Assembly: GCF_000189635.1 (NCBI RefSeq)
Contig: NW_002476571.1
Coordinates: forward strand, 1-64,000
Source: Tetrahymena thermophila SB210
Lineage: Eukaryota > Ciliophora > Oligohymenophorea > Hymenostomatida > Tetrahymenidae
Length of the DNA stretch: 64,000 nucleotides
Direction of reading: 5' to 3'
The number at the start of each line of letters is the position of its first letter. The first letter of the stretch is position 1. Below the pieces are notes generated by a model that saw only the letters and a program-made list of their open reading frames with translations, did no database searches and had not been told where the DNA came from. The position numbers were made by a program, and so were the translations under genes. Shown here piece by piece: positions 62,979-64,000 of this stretch.

Positions 62979-63484
62979 TCAGAATATTAATAAGTCTAAA
63001 TTTTCGATTAGTTATTCCATTTCTGCTATTGAGGGTTTTGGCATTGCTGACATTCCATCTAAAACTTAAACAAGCTCTGATTGGCTCATTTTTAAAACTT
63101 TGAAAATGATTTCTCCATCAATGAAGTTACTTTTATCTGATTTGCTCTATGGAATATTCTAATTAAATTTATTAACAAATTATTGATAAAAATTATTTTA
63201 AAATTAAAATAAAAATGAGTATTTACTCTTATAGATTTCCATTTATTGTAGTCAAATTTAAGAGGACATTTAAATTTTTGCAAAATAGATTCTTGTAAAT
63301 CTTGTAACACTGTGTAAGCTTATTCATTCAAAGACATTATAACTCCAATCCAACCTTTTTGAGTACCATAAATAACTTAATCTAATCCTTCAGTTGTAAT
63401 ATATTTATCTTTCACATCTTTAGTGTTCACCTTTCTTCTTAAAGAAGTTATTACTATATCACCATTATTTATTGCTGATAAAAC
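62979..63484 (-). CDS. DDB1: DDB1/CPSF-A family protein, C-terminal part
   Basis: Exons 63484-63227 and 63158-62979 are phase 0 with a 68-nt intron and end at TGA. The sequence follows the DDB1 C-terminus closely: GDIVITSLRRK (cf. GSLVMQNL), YGTQKGWIGVIMSLNEQAYT (cf. FGTVNGMIGLVTSLSE), LQDLQESILQKFK, a WKSIR strand, then FIDGEIIFKVLKMSQSELVQ (cf. [20 protein letters not shown]) and a final helix IAEMEQLIENL. DDB1 is the adaptor of CUL4 ubiquitin ligases. The related CPSF160 and SF3B3 share the fold, but the tail fits DDB1 best. This is only about 145 residues of a protein near 1100. The rest must lie upstream, at 63485-64000 or beyond the right edge; I could not identify the preceding exon. 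Confidence 0.8.
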
Positions 63485-64000
63485 CTTAGTTTATAATAGT
63501 ATTTATAATTAATTATTGAGATTTTAAAAAAGAATTCATTAAAATAAAAAATAAAATTTAAATATTTAAAATCAGTTTTTAGCAATTATTAAATACTAGT
63601 TCAACTTATTTCTTAAACTTTGTTACAAAATTGTTAATTTATTCAATCAAGCCTTAATAAAAATTCCTTTAATTTATTTTTACAAGAATAAATCTTTTTA
63701 ATCATATTCTTTTTAAAAATGATTAAAATAAAGTAAGCACAAATTCTATTAGTCTATCTGTAATAACTTTGATTGCTCTTATTATTTAATTACTAATTCT
63801 TTTCATTTATTTCATCTGCAATTATAATAACTACTAGATTTAATTTGATTAAATCCAAAATATTTATAAAGCAATAAATTGATAATAAATTCAATCTTTG
63901 AATTTATATAAAAGATGAATTTTTTTATTTATTAAAAATTGTTTATTTTATAATATACAAGAAAAGCTCTTTAGAAATATGAAAATAATCATAGCTTGTG
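63485..64000. other. Upstream intron or intergenic sequence at the window edge
   Basis: AT-rich. It should contain intron and perhaps exon sequence of the DDB1-like gene. A minus-strand stretch at about 63820-63690 is open but does not resemble DDB1, so I leave it unassigned. Confidence 0.4.

Overview
The window reads as nuclear DNA of an oligohymenophorean ciliate, most likely Tetrahymena. It is extremely AT-rich. Long reading frames are open only if TAA and TAG are read as glutamine, with TGA as the sole stop. Introns are short, AT-rich and GT-AG, several of them only 47-48 nt. Starts have an A-rich context (typically AAAATG). Under the standard code most genes break into fragments, so every gene model here was rebuilt by hand with the ciliate code. 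For most spliced genes the exon lengths sum to a multiple of three.

Layout. 1-1.4 kb: a satellite-like array with a 72-bp period. 2-12 kb: a zone of eroded-looking minus-strand genes, namely a protein kinase, a TPR protein with two compensating frame changes, an Asn/Gln/Lys-rich protein with a frame change in an A8 tract, and a badly broken unknown gene. It also holds a diverged direct repeat. 12.3-17 kb: one intact 1435-residue K+ channel with a cyclic-nucleotide-binding domain. 19.8-26.7 kb: a tandem array of 18 leucine-rich-repeat (LRR) exons, each 90 nt and all phase 2, separated by homologous introns. One exon is split by a GC-rich, tRNA-like, SINE-like insertion with a 12-bp target duplication. 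27.8-29 kb: a six-exon gene of unknown function. 30-32.3 kb: two tandem secreted PPC/DUF296 proteins. 33.3-35 kb: CFAP410, a ciliary/basal-body LRR protein. 36-38.3 kb: a 754-residue protein with F-x-P repeats. 40.1-42 kb: a YTH-domain m6A reader with a Gln/Asn-rich tail. 42.8-45.7 kb: a secreted Kelch-EGF protein. 47-51.6 kb: a large FtsX/MacB-type permease. 53-59.5 kb: two convergent LRR genes with the same one-exon-per-repeat design. 60.4-62.4 kb: a Gln/Asn-rich protein. 63-63.5 kb: the C-terminal exons of a DDB1/CPSF-A family protein, whose 5' part was not found and may lie outside the window.

The genes do not form a pathway. Two themes recur: cilium/membrane biology (CFAP410, channel, Kelch-EGF, secreted PPC) and expansion of LRR genes by duplication of exon-plus-intron units. 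The most unusual features are the 18-unit LRR array and the SINE-like insertion inside one of its exons. I cannot tell from sequence alone whether this is micronuclear or macronuclear DNA. No telomeric repeats, convincing chromosome-breakage site, independent tRNA, rRNA or CRISPR was seen.
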